DNA of 64,000 nucleotides from Desulfonatronum thiosulfatophilum (GTDB taxonomy: Bacteria; Desulfobacterota; Desulfovibrionia; Desulfovibrionales; Desulfonatronaceae): positions 83,331 to 147,330 of the forward strand of contig NZ_FMXO01000011.1 of NCBI RefSeq assembly GCF_900104215.1, read 5' to 3'. A model generated the notes under the pieces. That model ran no database searches, was not told the origin of the DNA, and saw only the letters and a list, made by a program, of their open reading frames with translations. Within the stretch, counting starts at the first letter, position 1. Each line of letters begins with the position of its first letter. The position numbers and the translations under genes are program-made. Shown in pieces: positions 34,967 to 44,058 of the stretch.

Positions 34967-35043
34967 TGGTGCGCCCGGCACGATTCGAACGTGCGACCTA
35001 CGGATTCGTAGTCCGGCACTCTATCCAGCTGAGCTACGGGCGC
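34967..35043 (-). tRNA. tRNA-Arg (anticodon ACG)
   Basis: Complete cloverleaf on the minus strand from 35043. Acceptor GCGCCCG pairs with CGGGCGC; D arm AGCTCAGCTGGATAGAG; anticodon loop CTACGAA, giving ACG; T arm with GTTCGAATC. The 3' CCA is encoded at 34967-34969. Confidence 0.97.
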
Positions 35044-35797
35044 GAAAGAGGTATTACTATTTAACCGCATGGCATTTTGTCAAGCCTTCTGAAAAGTTTT
35101 TTTGTTCAGCCGTTGGAACGAAGTTTATATATTGAACCGCCCGCTTCGTTCAGTGCACGAAGTTCGCCATGGTAAAAATCTTGAGACGGAATGGCTCGAT
35201 GAACGAATCATATCTTGATCAGGCATTGCTAGACTGCAACTCTCATCAATTCGGACCGTTCCTGGCTGCTGCAAGGTTTGTTGAAGAAATGCCAGAATTA
35301 CAAGCAGGAACTGGCCCGGATGACTGGGTTTGATCCGTGCATGTTCAACAACCCTGATGGCAGAAACAAAGGTTTCCTGCCAACTCCTGTCAGATCCCTT
35401 CAGCGTTCAGCTTTGTCGCATTGCCGATTTTGCCAATCTTTCAGTCGAAATATCACCGGTCATGTGTAGTCAGGGAGTTGTGTTTTTTGGTGTACTCAGC
35501 CTGAAGTTTTTTTTCAACGCCTGGTAAAACTTGACGACAAACCTTGCATGATGCTTTAAGAAACCGGAGCAGGAAACACAGAGCCTGATGCAACAGTTTT
35601 CACCAGGCAGTGGTTATTATTCCCCGGTTAGTCTTTTGTGAAAACAACATGTTGGGGAGAATGGTTTCCACAATGTTCATTGCGTGAGGCATTCCACGGG
35701 CCTGCGCAATGCAGAACAGGAAAGCGAAACCGGATCCGGGTCCTGTTGATATTCACGTCCAACTTGCTCAACTTCCAACCGTGCTCAAGAGAATGCC
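35044..35797. other. Gene-free interval between tRNA-Arg and chemotaxis operon
   Basis: 754 bp. It contains one copy of the GAACCGCCCGCTTCG repeat (35134-35157) near the tRNA. I see no convincing gene and no clear promoter consensus, though the promoter of the chemotaxis operon must lie here. Confidence 0.5.
35134..35157. repeat. GAACCGCCCGCTTCG dispersed repeat, partial copy
   Basis: GAACCGCCCGCTTCGTTCA, matching 43841-43859 (one base different) and the right end of the element at 60666-60834 (reverse strand). Confidence 0.65.
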
Positions 35798-37756
35798 ATG
35801 TCGGATTGTGACCAGATTATCCAACAACTCCGGTCGAACGACCCGGAAATGTTGCGTGAGGCGGCTCAGGACGCCGGAGATTATGGCTGTTCCGAGACTG
35901 TGCCGCTGCTGATATCCTTGTTGCGGAGCCCGAATCTGGGCGTCCAGGAGGCCTCGGATCTGGCACTGCGACAACTGGGCGGAGCTGAGGCCGTGCGAGG
36001 ACTTTGTCCTCTGCTGCGGATCGAGGATGCCCAGGTGCGCAACTTGGCCATGGATATCCTTCGCGAAATCAGCGAACAGGACGTCAATACCATCTTTTCC
36101 ATGCTTGACGATGACGACGTGGACATTCGCATTTTCGCGTCCGACATCCTCGGCTCCACAAAAAACATCCTTGCGGTGCCGCATTTGTGTCAGGCCTTGC
36201 TGCACGACATGGATGTCAATGTTCGGTATCAGGCGGCCGTCAGTCTGGGCGCCCTGGGCTATGCCGAAGCCGCTCGCTGTCTGAATCAAGCCATGAACGA
36301 CGAGGAATGGGTCCAGTTTTCTGTGATCGAGGCCTTGCTGAAAATCCGGGACGACTCCTCCATAGACGCCCTGATCAAAGCCATGCCCAATTCCACGGAT
36401 CTGGTGGCCTCCATGATCGTGGACGCCCTGGGAGAAATGGGCAACCTGAAATCCGTTCCGCTTCTTCTCAAACGACTGGAGGAATCTCCTCCAGCCCTGC
36501 GCAACAAGGTTGTCAAGGCCGTGGTCCAGATCATGGGCGGCCGGACCTTGTCCCTGCTCCCTGCCCTGGAACAGGTCAACTTCCGGATATACCTGCTTTC
36601 AGCGCTCAGCGACGAGGACGTGGAAATCCAGGATGCGGCCATCTCGGGTTTGGCATCGCTGCGCGTCGAGGAAGCGGCGCTTCCGATCATTACCCTGGCG
36701 GCGAAGCTGGATCCGGATTCGGATGCCGATCTGGATCGTCTTGAAAAAATCGCCTCGGCTTTGGCGGAAATCAAAGCCATGGAGCCGCTGCGCCAGACCA
36801 TCCTGGGCGACGATCCGGCGTCCCTCTCCCTGGCGGTCAAGACGCTGCGCCGCCTGACCGGACCGGAATCCAGCCAACTGCTGATGGAGGTTTTCTGGAA
36901 GCACAACCGGGATGTGCAGCGCGATCTGGTGGATGCCCTGCTGAGCGTGGCCGGAGAGGAAGCCTTTACATTTTTTACATCGTTGCTGGAAAAACACAAT
37001 GACGGCCATGTGTTGAAGCAGGCCATGCGCTTTTTAAGCGGACCCAACGGCAGGAACCAAGACCCGGCCCAGACCGCGGACAGGATCTTCGCCCTACTGG
37101 ATCATCCCTATCCCGACGTACGCGAGGTCGCTCTGGAATGCTGCATTGCCCTGGGCCATGAATCGCTGCTCGAGCAATTCCAACAGATGTTTTCCTCGCC
37201 GGCCCCGTCCAAGCGCGCCATGGCCATTCTTGGCCTTGGCAGCCTGGGATGCGACAGCCACCTGGACCTGATTCGCACGGCCCTGGAAGATGAATCCACG
37301 GCGGTACGCAAGGCCGCCCTGGAGGCAGGCATCAAGTTGTGCGGCCTTACGGAGGATATTTTCGCTCTTGTTTCACAGCGCCTTCATGACGAAGACCGGG
37401 AAGTCCGCCTGACCCTGGTCACCCTGCTGGGCGTCTGTGTATGCGACGTAGTCAACGTGGTGCCCGTCCTGAAGTTGGCCCTTCGCGACGGCGACGACTG
37501 GGTCAGGGTGCGCGCCGTCGAAGCTCTGGCCGGCCGCCGGGTACTGGACGCTGTCCCCGACCTGATCGCATTGCTGCAGGAACAGAACACGATCCTGTCC
37601 ATCAAGGTCGTCGAAGCTTTGGGCCAGATCGGGGGCCAAGCCGCCTTTCAAACGCTGCTCGCCCTGCTCGGCTCCGACGATCAAGAACTCGTCGCCGTCG
37701 CGGAAGAAGCCGTCATCATGCTGCAGGAACGCGAAGAGGAGCAGTCTCGCCAATGA
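35798..37756 (+). CDS. HEAT-repeat protein of chemotaxis operon
   Basis: 652 aa, built almost entirely of HEAT/PBS-lyase-like repeats. Units of about 31 residues recur from the N to the C terminus, with patterns such as VPLLISLLRSPNLGVQEAS, VRNLAMDILREIS and DWVRVRAVEALAGRRVLDAVP. No enzyme motif, signal peptide or membrane segment. Such solenoids act as protein-binding scaffolds. It opens the chemotaxis operon and its stop overlaps cheR (ATGA). In this operon type it may bind CheA, the receptor array or ParA; the exact partner is not known from sequence. Confidence 0.88.
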   Translation: MSDCDQIIQQLRSNDPEMLREAAQDAGDYGCSETVPLLISLLRSPNLGVQEASDLALRQLGGAEAVRGLCPLLRIEDAQVRNLAMDILREISEQDVNTIFSMLDDDDVDIRIFASDILGSTKNILAVPHLCQALLHDMDVNVRYQAAVSLGALGYAEAARCLNQAMNDEEWVQFSVIEALLKIRDDSSIDALIKAMPNSTDLVASMIVDALGEMGNLKSVPLLLKRLEESPPALRNKVVKAVVQIMGGRTLSLLPALEQVNFRIYLLSALSDEDVEIQDAAISGLASLRVEEAALPIITLAAKLDPDSDADLDRLEKIASALAEIKAMEPLRQTILGDDPASLSLAVKTLRRLTGPESSQLLMEVFWKHNRDVQRDLVDALLSVAGEEAFTFFTSLLEKHNDGHVLKQAMRFLSGPNGRNQDPAQTADRIFALLDHPYPDVREVALECCIALGHESLLEQFQQMFSSPAPSKRAMAILGLGSLGCDSHLDLIRTALEDESTAVRKAALEAGIKLCGLTEDIFALVSQRLHDEDREVRLTLVTLLGVCVCDVVNVVPVLKLALRDGDDWVRVRAVEALAGRRVLDAVPDLIALLQEQNTILSIKVVEALGQIGGQAAFQTLLALLGSDDQELVAVAEEAVIMLQEREEEQSRQ

Positions 37757-38607
37757 GCGGAGCAGTGAATACAGCCGTGAAGGATTCCGAGTTTCAACAA
37801 ATGCGGGACTTCATTTATGCCCAGTGCGGCATATTCATTCCCGACAACAGAAAATACCTGCTCCAGAACCGCCTTTTCAACCGCATCAAGACCCTGAACC
37901 TCAAAGATGTCAACGAATACCTCTACTACCTGAAGTACGACAGCGGACGACGTCAGGAACTTCCCCGGCTGTTCGAGGTCATTACAACCAACGAGACAAG
38001 CTTCTACCGCAATCCTCCGCAACTCAAGGTCTTTCAGGACATCGTCCTGCCCCGCATCCTGAATGGTCTCAGGCAATCCGGAAGACGTAATCTGAATATC
38101 TGGTCCGCGGGCTGCTCCACCGGGGAGGAGCCCTACACCCTGGCGATCATCATTCATGAAGTCCTGAAATCAGAGGCAAGCTCCTGGAACATCCGCATCA
38201 CCGCCAACGACCTGTCTGAGGCGGTATTGCGCACGGCCCGGCAGGGAGTTTATTCCGATTATTCACTCCGGAGCACCCCCAAGGAAATCATCACCAGGTA
38301 TTTCGTCGAAGAGGCCGGCCGCTACAAGGTCTGTCAGGATCTGAAAAAACTGATCACCTTCGGACAGCTCAACCTGAATGACCGCGCCCAGGTTAAAATG
38401 GTGCCCCGTTCCGACATCATCTTTTGCCGCAATGTGATCATCTATTTTGACGATGCCATGAAAAAAAGAGTTATCGGCGAATTCTACGACAACCTTGTTC
38501 CGGGAGGCGCCCTGTTCATCGGCCACTCCGAATCGCTGCACCACATATCCCGGACGCTCAAGCCGACGTATCACACCGGCAGCATCGTTTACTTCAAGGA
38601 TACTTAA
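37753..38607 (+). CDS. cheR: CheR chemoreceptor glutamate methyltransferase
   Basis: 284 aa, SAM-dependent methylation of chemoreceptor glutamates. The N-terminal helical domain (FIYAQCGIFIPDNRKYLLQNRLFNRI) is followed by ITTNETSFYRNPPQL, which is typical of CheR. Then come the SAM-binding block IWSAGCSTGEEPYTLAI and the later DIIFCRNVIIYFD. ATG 37753 overlaps the HEAT gene stop. No tetratricopeptide tail. No CheB methylesterase gene is in this operon, so the opposing enzyme must be elsewhere. Confidence 0.95.
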   Translation: MSGAVNTAVKDSEFQQMRDFIYAQCGIFIPDNRKYLLQNRLFNRIKTLNLKDVNEYLYYLKYDSGRRQELPRLFEVITTNETSFYRNPPQLKVFQDIVLPRILNGLRQSGRRNLNIWSAGCSTGEEPYTLAIIIHEVLKSEASSWNIRITANDLSEAVLRTARQGVYSDYSLRSTPKEIITRYFVEEAGRYKVCQDLKKLITFGQLNLNDRAQVKMVPRSDIIFCRNVIIYFDDAMKKRVIGEFYDNLVPGGALFIGHSESLHHISRTLKPTYHTGSIVYFKDT

Positions 38608-38625
38608 AGCACCCACGGAATTCTC

Positions 38626-39042
38626 ATGCAAAACGAATCGGAAAAACGCGCTCACGAACGTCTGGCCAAACCGTTTGAAGTCAAAATTAAGGCGTTCGCC
38701 TTCCCCTTGCATGCCCAGCGATCCTATGAAGTGCACAGCATGGACATCAGCGAGGGCGGCCTGCTCGTCCACTGTTCACGACGCTTTGAGATCGGAGAGA
38801 AACTCCAGGTCACCATCTTCATCCCCAGCCTGAACAAATTCCATCCCGGCTTTTTCAAGGTGTTCGAAAGCGATACGGACCAGCACCTGATCGCCGTGGC
38901 CGAAGTCGTCCGGGTTGAGAGTGGCGGCTTTGGGAACGACCATGCCCTGGGATTGAAATTTATCGACATTTACGAGGATGACTGGCAAGCCTTGAAAAAC
39001 CTGATCCTCAAGGAACTGCGCAAGCAGCGGGACGCGACGTGA
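38626..39042 (+). CDS. PilZ-domain protein
   Basis: 138 aa single PilZ domain. The c-di-GMP-binding elements are present: an N-terminal arginine motif (EKRAHERL) and DISEGG (D-x-S-x-x-G). A beta-barrel pattern and GLKFIDIYEDDWQAL close the fold. It sits between cheR and parA and overlaps parA by a GTGA junction. It probably couples c-di-GMP level to chemotaxis or flagellar output; target unknown. Confidence 0.88.
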   Translation: MQNESEKRAHERLAKPFEVKIKAFAFPLHAQRSYEVHSMDISEGGLLVHCSRRFEIGEKLQVTIFIPSLNKFHPGFFKVFESDTDQHLIAVAEVVRVESGGFGNDHALGLKFIDIYEDDWQALKNLILKELRKQRDAT

Positions 39043-39815
39043 ACCCAATGATCCTGGCGGTGGCCAACCAGAAAGGCGGCGTGGGCAAGACCACCACGGC
39101 CTTGAGCCTGGGGGCCTGTCTGGCGGAAATGGGCCGACGGGTTCTGGTCATGGACCTGGATCCCCATGCCTGCGCGAGCATCCATCTTGGGTTCTATCCG
39201 GAAGAAGAACGAGTCACTTTGTACGACCTGTTTCTGGAAGAACGCAAAGAGAACCGAGCCGCCATCCTGGACAAACTCCTTTCCCCGGTTTCGTCAGTGG
39301 GTTTCGACTGCGCGCCGAGCCACATCCGGCTCTCGGAACTGGAGATGGATCTTCGGGACAGGCCCGGCAAGGGCGTCATTCTCAAGCAGTCCATCGAACT
39401 GCTGCGATCCCGGTATGATCATGTGATTCTGGACTGCCCGCCCCATGTCGGCATATTGCTGGTCAACGCGCTTGTGGCGTCCGATCTGGTGATTATTCCC
39501 ATGCAGACCGATTTTCTTGCCTTGCATGGGGTGCGCCTGATTTTCGCGACCATGAAGACGCTGAACAAGGCCTTGCCCAAACCCATCGAGTTCATGATCC
39601 TGCCCACGATGTACGATCGCCGGGCCGGGGCCTGCCAGCGCGTTCTGCGCCTGTTGCGGCAAAAAGCCGTCGGCAAGGTGTTTGAGACTGTCATCCCGAT
39701 GGATACGAAATTTCGGGAAGCCAGCGGAATGGGCAGGACCATTCTTGAAATCGCCCCCTCCTCGCGGGGAGCGCAAGGCTACAGACAACTGGCCCGGGAG
39801 CTGAATAACACATGA
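39039..39815 (+). CDS. ParA/MinD-type ATPase of chemotaxis operon (ParC-like)
   Basis: 258 aa with a deviant Walker A NQKGGVGKTT, DLDPHACASIHLG and a Walker B-like VILDCPP. Chromosomal ParA proteins in che operons (ParC in Vibrio, PpfA in Rhodobacter) place chemoreceptor arrays at poles or mid-cell. The GTG at 39039 overlaps the PilZ stop; ATG 39048 is an alternative start. It overlaps cheW by ATGA. No ParB gene is linked, as expected for this subgroup, where CheW or a receptor may serve as partner. Confidence 0.88.
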   Translation: MNPMILAVANQKGGVGKTTTALSLGACLAEMGRRVLVMDLDPHACASIHLGFYPEEERVTLYDLFLEERKENRAAILDKLLSPVSSVGFDCAPSHIRLSELEMDLRDRPGKGVILKQSIELLRSRYDHVILDCPPHVGILLVNALVASDLVIIPMQTDFLALHGVRLIFATMKTLNKALPKPIEFMILPTMYDRRAGACQRVLRLLRQKAVGKVFETVIPMDTKFREASGMGRTILEIAPSSRGAQGYRQLARELNNT

Positions 39816-40528
39816 AAACGCTTGAACAGTATTTCAATGACCAGCCGTTGCTGTCCGAAGCCAACAGCGACGGTGCGACGGATTCCATGGAGCCGACAGC
39901 CGCGGAAGTGGCGTTCTTGAACAAATATCTCGGCATCAACGATCCGGCCCGGGATCATGGTCCTGCAATCAAAGCCGCGCATCCGGAACAGGTCATGGCC
40001 GGCCCTGCCGCTGTCGCTCCCTCTCCAAGCCCGGAACCGACAATCCCCGACGCCGTGAAAACGGCCACGGTCGCTCCGCCCATCCAGAATCTGCGGGAAC
40101 AACCCATCCTGCAGCTGATCGGCTTCCGGCTGGCTGACCAGGACTATGCACTGCCCATCGATGTTGTCCAGGAAGTCATCCGGGCCGTGGAGGCGACCAA
40201 ACTTCCGTCAGCTCCGCCTTTTCTTTCGGGTGTGGTCAATCTGCGAGGCAGAGTGACGCCTCTTATTTCCCTGCGCACTCTACTCAGATTACCCGAAGGC
40301 AAAGACATGTTCGTCATTGTCTGTCGCCACGGCGGCCTGCAGGTCGGACTGCAAATCCAGGCGGTCTCGACAATGCACCGTATCGCCCAGGATCGCATCG
40401 ACTGGGGCGTCGAATCATTGCTTGGCGTGCAAAACGACATGATCGCCGGCCTGATCCGCGCTGAAAACAAACGCCTGATCAGCATTCTTTCCCTGGATCA
40501 CCTGGTTCAATCCCTGCTCAAACCATGA
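39812..40528 (+). CDS. cheW: CheW-domain coupling protein with long N-terminal extension
   Basis: 238 aa. The CheW domain occupies about residues 90-237 (LQLIGFRLADQDYALPIDVVQEVIR, then LPSAPPFLSGVVNLRGRVTPLISL). The first about 90 residues are acidic and proline-rich, without fold, and are unusual for CheW (typically about 160 aa). The extension could interact with the ParA or HEAT partner, as in the longer ParP-type CheW proteins that pair with ParC. This parallel is inference. Overlaps parA. Confidence 0.88.
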   Translation: MKTLEQYFNDQPLLSEANSDGATDSMEPTAAEVAFLNKYLGINDPARDHGPAIKAAHPEQVMAGPAAVAPSPSPEPTIPDAVKTATVAPPIQNLREQPILQLIGFRLADQDYALPIDVVQEVIRAVEATKLPSAPPFLSGVVNLRGRVTPLISLRTLLRLPEGKDMFVIVCRHGGLQVGLQIQAVSTMHRIAQDRIDWGVESLLGVQNDMIAGLIRAENKRLISILSLDHLVQSLLKP

Positions 40529-40537
40529 GGCTCTTTT

Positions 40538-40903
40538 GTGAAGCACATTCTCATCGTCGACGACTCCAAGACAGTACGCAATCTGGTTGCCTTCATCATG
40601 AAACGGGAAGGTTTTCGAGTGACCATGGCCGAGGACGGCATGGACGGCCTGGAAAAACTCTTTACCGCAACCGATCTCGATTTGATCATCAGCGACATCA
40701 ACATGCCCCGTATGGACGGATTCACCTTCATCAAGAACGTTCGCGAGCAGGAGAATTTTCGGGACATCCCGATCATCGTCCTCTCCACCGAGGGTCAAGA
40801 AGCAGACATCCAGAAAGGGATCGGCCTGGGAGCCAATGTCTACATGGTCAAGCCGGCTCAGCCGGAGAAGCTGGTCCGCAACGTAAAAATGCTGCTCGGT
40901 TGA
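40538..40903 (+). CDS. cheY: CheY-type response regulator
   Basis: 121 aa single receiver domain. Acidic pocket D9/D10 (LIVDDSKTVR), phospho-acceptor Asp in SDINMPRMDG, Thr in LSTEGQ and Lys in MVKPAQPEKL. No output domain. GTG start at 40538 with GAGG upstream. Located between cheW and cheA and presumably phosphorylated by that CheA. It could switch the flagellar motor or act as a phosphate sink. Confidence 0.93.
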   Translation: MKHILIVDDSKTVRNLVAFIMKREGFRVTMAEDGMDGLEKLFTATDLDLIISDINMPRMDGFTFIKNVREQENFRDIPIIVLSTEGQEADIQKGIGLGANVYMVKPAQPEKLVRNVKMLLG

Positions 40904-40937
40904 TCTTTTTTCCCCATCCGCTCCAAGAGGTGCGCGC

Positions 40938-43775
40938 ATGAGCCAAGAGTTCTCAGATCCTGAAATATTCACCGACTTCATCATCGAGGCCAAGGAGCAC
41001 CTGGAAACCATCGAGCCGAACCTGCTGCTCCTGGAGAAGCAACCGCGGGACATCGGCCTTCTGGACGCCATTTTCCGACCGATGCATTCCCTCAAAGGCG
41101 CTTCCGGCTTCCTTGGGCTGCCCCAGATCAACGACCTGGCTCACAAGGCCGAGAACATCCTGGACGAACTGCGCAAAGGCAAACTTCTGGTCAATCCGGA
41201 CATCATGGACATTATTCTGGCGACCACCGACGCCCTGAGGACCATGATCGACAACCTGGAGACAACCGGCCTGGAAGGCAGCCTGAATACCCAGAGCATC
41301 AAGGATCGGATCAATGAAGTAATGGACGGCGGCTCCCCTTCTCCTGCCGCTGTGCAGATCCCATCAACGCCTCAAGAACCGAAAGCGCCGGTGGTCTCCA
41401 CCCCACCCCCCGCGCCTTCGGATTCCGACCAGTATGCCCTGAACGCTGTCAGTGCCGAGCATTTGGCGGATTTCCTGGAAGAAGCCCATGAGATTGTTGC
41501 CAACCTGAATGGGTCTTTGCTGGAATTGGAGCGTTCTCCGGATGGAAAGGACGAGCTGATCAACGACATCTTCCGCTACATGCACAACCTCAAGGGCAAC
41601 AGCGGCTTGCTGGGATTTACAGAACTCAATGCCCTGGCCCACGAAGCCGAAAGCCTGCTGGGCATGGTGCGAAAAGGGGAAATGTCCCTGGAACGAGACT
41701 TGATCGACCTGTTGCTGACCGCCACGGATCAGGTGGACAGTCTGGTTGCCAGGGTTGATGACCAGACCATGACCGTCTCGCGCATGGACGTCCAGCCGAT
41801 GATCGCCAGACTGCGACAAGTCCGGCTTGGCGAAGCCGCGGCAAACCAAGACCAACCTGAAACAACGGCCCCGGCTTCGGATACCGCGATGTCCGGCAAC
41901 CCAGTCCAGCCGGAACCCCGTGTGCCGGACCCAACACCACAGTGCGAAGTAATGGAGAATCTCGACGGGATCGATTCCGAGGATCTGGAAATCTTCACCA
42001 GCACGGCTCGTCAGCAGGTGGACAACATGCGTCTGGCCTTGAGCATGCTGGCCAAGGACAGCACCCAGAGAGACACCATTGACGGCCTGTACCGCTCCCT
42101 GCTGACCCTGCAGAACTCCTCCAACTACATGGGGTTTGACGAACTCCATGTTTATGCGGAACGCACCGCCAAACTTGTGGATCAGGCCCGGAACACGGAC
42201 ATGGGCTTCGACATGTTTCTGGATCTGCTGAACCAGGAACAGGAAATCATCGCGGACATGGTCGAGGCTGTTTTGCGCCGCAATGCATGTTCTTTGCCGG
42301 AGCCGGAGAGAGAACCCGCGACTGCCGATTCCACTCCCGTCATTCCGCAAAAGTCCGCCCAGCTTGAAGCAACGCAAAACATAAGTCCGGCCCCAGATGG
42401 TCCATCCATGGCAGAGGTCCCGCAAGAGCCCCTGGCCCCAGCCTCCCCGGCCGGACAACCTGGATCGGACCCCGGCCCCCCCGCAGCCTCTGCCGGCACG
42501 GAAGCATCGTCCGGCCCGCCGGACACGTCATCATCCCAACCAGCGGCTGCCGCCAAGACCAAGACCTCCACGACCATCCGCGTGGACCATGAACGGCTGG
42601 ACCATCTGATGAACCTGATCGGCGAACTGATCATCAACCGCAACCGTTTTTCCATGCTCTCCAAGTCCCTTGAGGAGAATCCGGACCAGGTGGAACAGGT
42701 GGCCCAGCAACTGACGGAATCCACCTACGCCATGGCCAGGATCTCGGACGACCTGCAGGACACCATCATGCAGGTCCGGATGGTGGCGGTCAGCGCGGTC
42801 TTTTCCAGGTTTCCCCGCCTTGTCCGGGACCTGAGCCGAAAAAGCGGCAAGGATGTGGAGTTGATCACCGAGGGGGAGGAAACGGAGCTGGACAAAAGCA
42901 TCGTCGAGGTCATCGGCGACCCTCTGGTGCACCTGATCCGCAATTCCATGGACCATGGACTCGAAGGCCGGGAGGAACGCCTTGCCGCGGAAAAACCTCC
43001 CACCGGGCGGGTCTGGCTGCGGGCCTACCATAAGGGGAACTCCGTGGCCATCGAGGTCGAGGACGACGGGCGAGGCATTGATCCGGCGAAAATGCGCAAG
43101 GTGGCGGTCAAGAAAGGTTTGATGAGCGAGGAGGAGGCGGCCAGGCTGGATGACCGGGAAGCGGTCGAACTGATTTTCGCGCCGGGTTTTTCGTCGGCGG
43201 AACAGATCACGGACATCTCCGGACGCGGCGTGGGCATGGATGTTGTCCGGACGAACATCAAGAATCTCAAGGGCACGGTGAACGTGACCTCGGAACTGGG
43301 CAAGGGTTCGAAAATGACCCTGGTTCTGCCTTTGACCTTGGCCATTATCGACGCCCTGATGGTCACCGTGGCCGGGGCAATCTACGCCATTCCCCTGGAC
43401 GCGGTTTCCGAAACCACAAAGATTGACACGTCGATGCTGACGGATGTCAGCGGCCGCAAGGCCATCACCCTGCGGGATGAAGTGCTGGGAATCGTCGAAC
43501 TGACGGATCTGCTGGGTTTGCCAAAAAACAACAACCACCGTGAAATTCTGCCCGTGGTCGTTATCACGGACAATGACCGCCGCCTTGGACTGGTGGTGGA
43601 TCGTCTTCTGGAACGTCAGGAAGTGGTCATCAAACCACTGGGTACCTATCTGGGGGACATCGACGGCATTTCCGGCGCCACCATCATGGGAGACGGCAGC
43701 GTAGTCCTGATTCTCGACCCTCATGAAATCTACGCCATGGCCACGTCCCGCCAGGGCAGAGTCTCGGGATCGTAA
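40938..43775 (+). CDS. cheA: CheA histidine kinase with three HPt-like domains
   Basis: 945 aa. HPt1 (about 10-105) has phospho-His H50 in MHSLKGAS. HPt2 (about 175-285) has H216 in MHNLKGNS. A third HPt-like domain (about 345-450) has LYRSLLTLQNSS, where the His is replaced by Leu389, so it cannot be phosphorylated. A Pro/Ala/Ser-rich linker (about 455-540) follows. Then come the dimerisation helices (HERLDHLMNLIGELIINRNR), HATPase_c (IRNSMDHGLE, DDGRGIDP, GRGVGMDVV) and a C-terminal CheW-like domain. No separate P2 CheY-binding domain is visible. Last gene of the operon. Confidence 0.95.
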   Translation: MSQEFSDPEIFTDFIIEAKEHLETIEPNLLLLEKQPRDIGLLDAIFRPMHSLKGASGFLGLPQINDLAHKAENILDELRKGKLLVNPDIMDIILATTDALRTMIDNLETTGLEGSLNTQSIKDRINEVMDGGSPSPAAVQIPSTPQEPKAPVVSTPPPAPSDSDQYALNAVSAEHLADFLEEAHEIVANLNGSLLELERSPDGKDELINDIFRYMHNLKGNSGLLGFTELNALAHEAESLLGMVRKGEMSLERDLIDLLLTATDQVDSLVARVDDQTMTVSRMDVQPMIARLRQVRLGEAAANQDQPETTAPASDTAMSGNPVQPEPRVPDPTPQCEVMENLDGIDSEDLEIFTSTARQQVDNMRLALSMLAKDSTQRDTIDGLYRSLLTLQNSSNYMGFDELHVYAERTAKLVDQARNTDMGFDMFLDLLNQEQEIIADMVEAVLRRNACSLPEPEREPATADSTPVIPQKSAQLEATQNISPAPDGPSMAEVPQEPLAPASPAGQPGSDPGPPAASAGTEASSGPPDTSSSQPAAAAKTKTSTTIRVDHERLDHLMNLIGELIINRNRFSMLSKSLEENPDQVEQVAQQLTESTYAMARISDDLQDTIMQVRMVAVSAVFSRFPRLVRDLSRKSGKDVELITEGEETELDKSIVEVIGDPLVHLIRNSMDHGLEGREERLAAEKPPTGRVWLRAYHKGNSVAIEVEDDGRGIDPAKMRKVAVKKGLMSEEEAARLDDREAVELIFAPGFSSAEQITDISGRGVGMDVVRTNIKNLKGTVNVTSELGKGSKMTLVLPLTLAIIDALMVTVAGAIYAIPLDAVSETTKIDTSMLTDVSGRKAITLRDEVLGIVELTDLLGLPKNNNHREILPVVVITDNDRRLGLVVDRLLERQEVVIKPLGTYLGDIDGISGATIMGDGSVVLILDPHEIYAMATSRQGRVSGS

Positions 43776-43840
43776 GAGGGATGGGGAGAAGCTGAAGCAA
43801 CCTTTGCGTGACGAGGATGGAAGAAATAAACCTTGAGTGT

Positions 43841-43878
43841 GAACCGCCCGCTTCGCTCAAGGCACAGAGGACGCAAAG
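43841..43878. repeat. GAACCGCCCGCTTCG dispersed repeat, partial copy
   Basis: GAACCGCCCGCTTCGCTCAA continues as GGCACAGAGGACGCAAAG. Similar blocks occur at 35134 and, reversed, at 60790-60834. Confidence 0.65.
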
Positions 43879-43968
43879 AAGAAATCATTTTTGGCTTCTG
43901 CTGGAAAGATGCAGCCGCCAAAAGGCTTCACGCCTGACGGCATTTTATCCCGGCGGGCAGCAAGAATC

Positions 43969-44002
43969 TTTTGGAAAGCAGATCTTTCCCTGCTTTCCAA
44001 AA
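43969..44002. terminator. 13-bp hairpin between cheA and membrane-protein gene
   Basis: TTTTGGAAAGCAG (43969-43981) and CTGCTTTCCAAAA (43990-44002) form a perfect 13-bp stem with an 8-base loop. It sits between two converging genes. There is no strong T run after it, so terminator function is uncertain. Confidence 0.5.
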
Positions 44003-44058
44003 TCTTTCGGTATAATTAATCATACCAGCAATTTTCTGGCAAACTGGATGAGCAGTCA

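Noticed and set aside
34357..35043. tRNA-Arg as attachment site of an integrated island
   Set aside because: No integrase gene and no second copy of the tRNA 3' end were found toward 17.8 kb.
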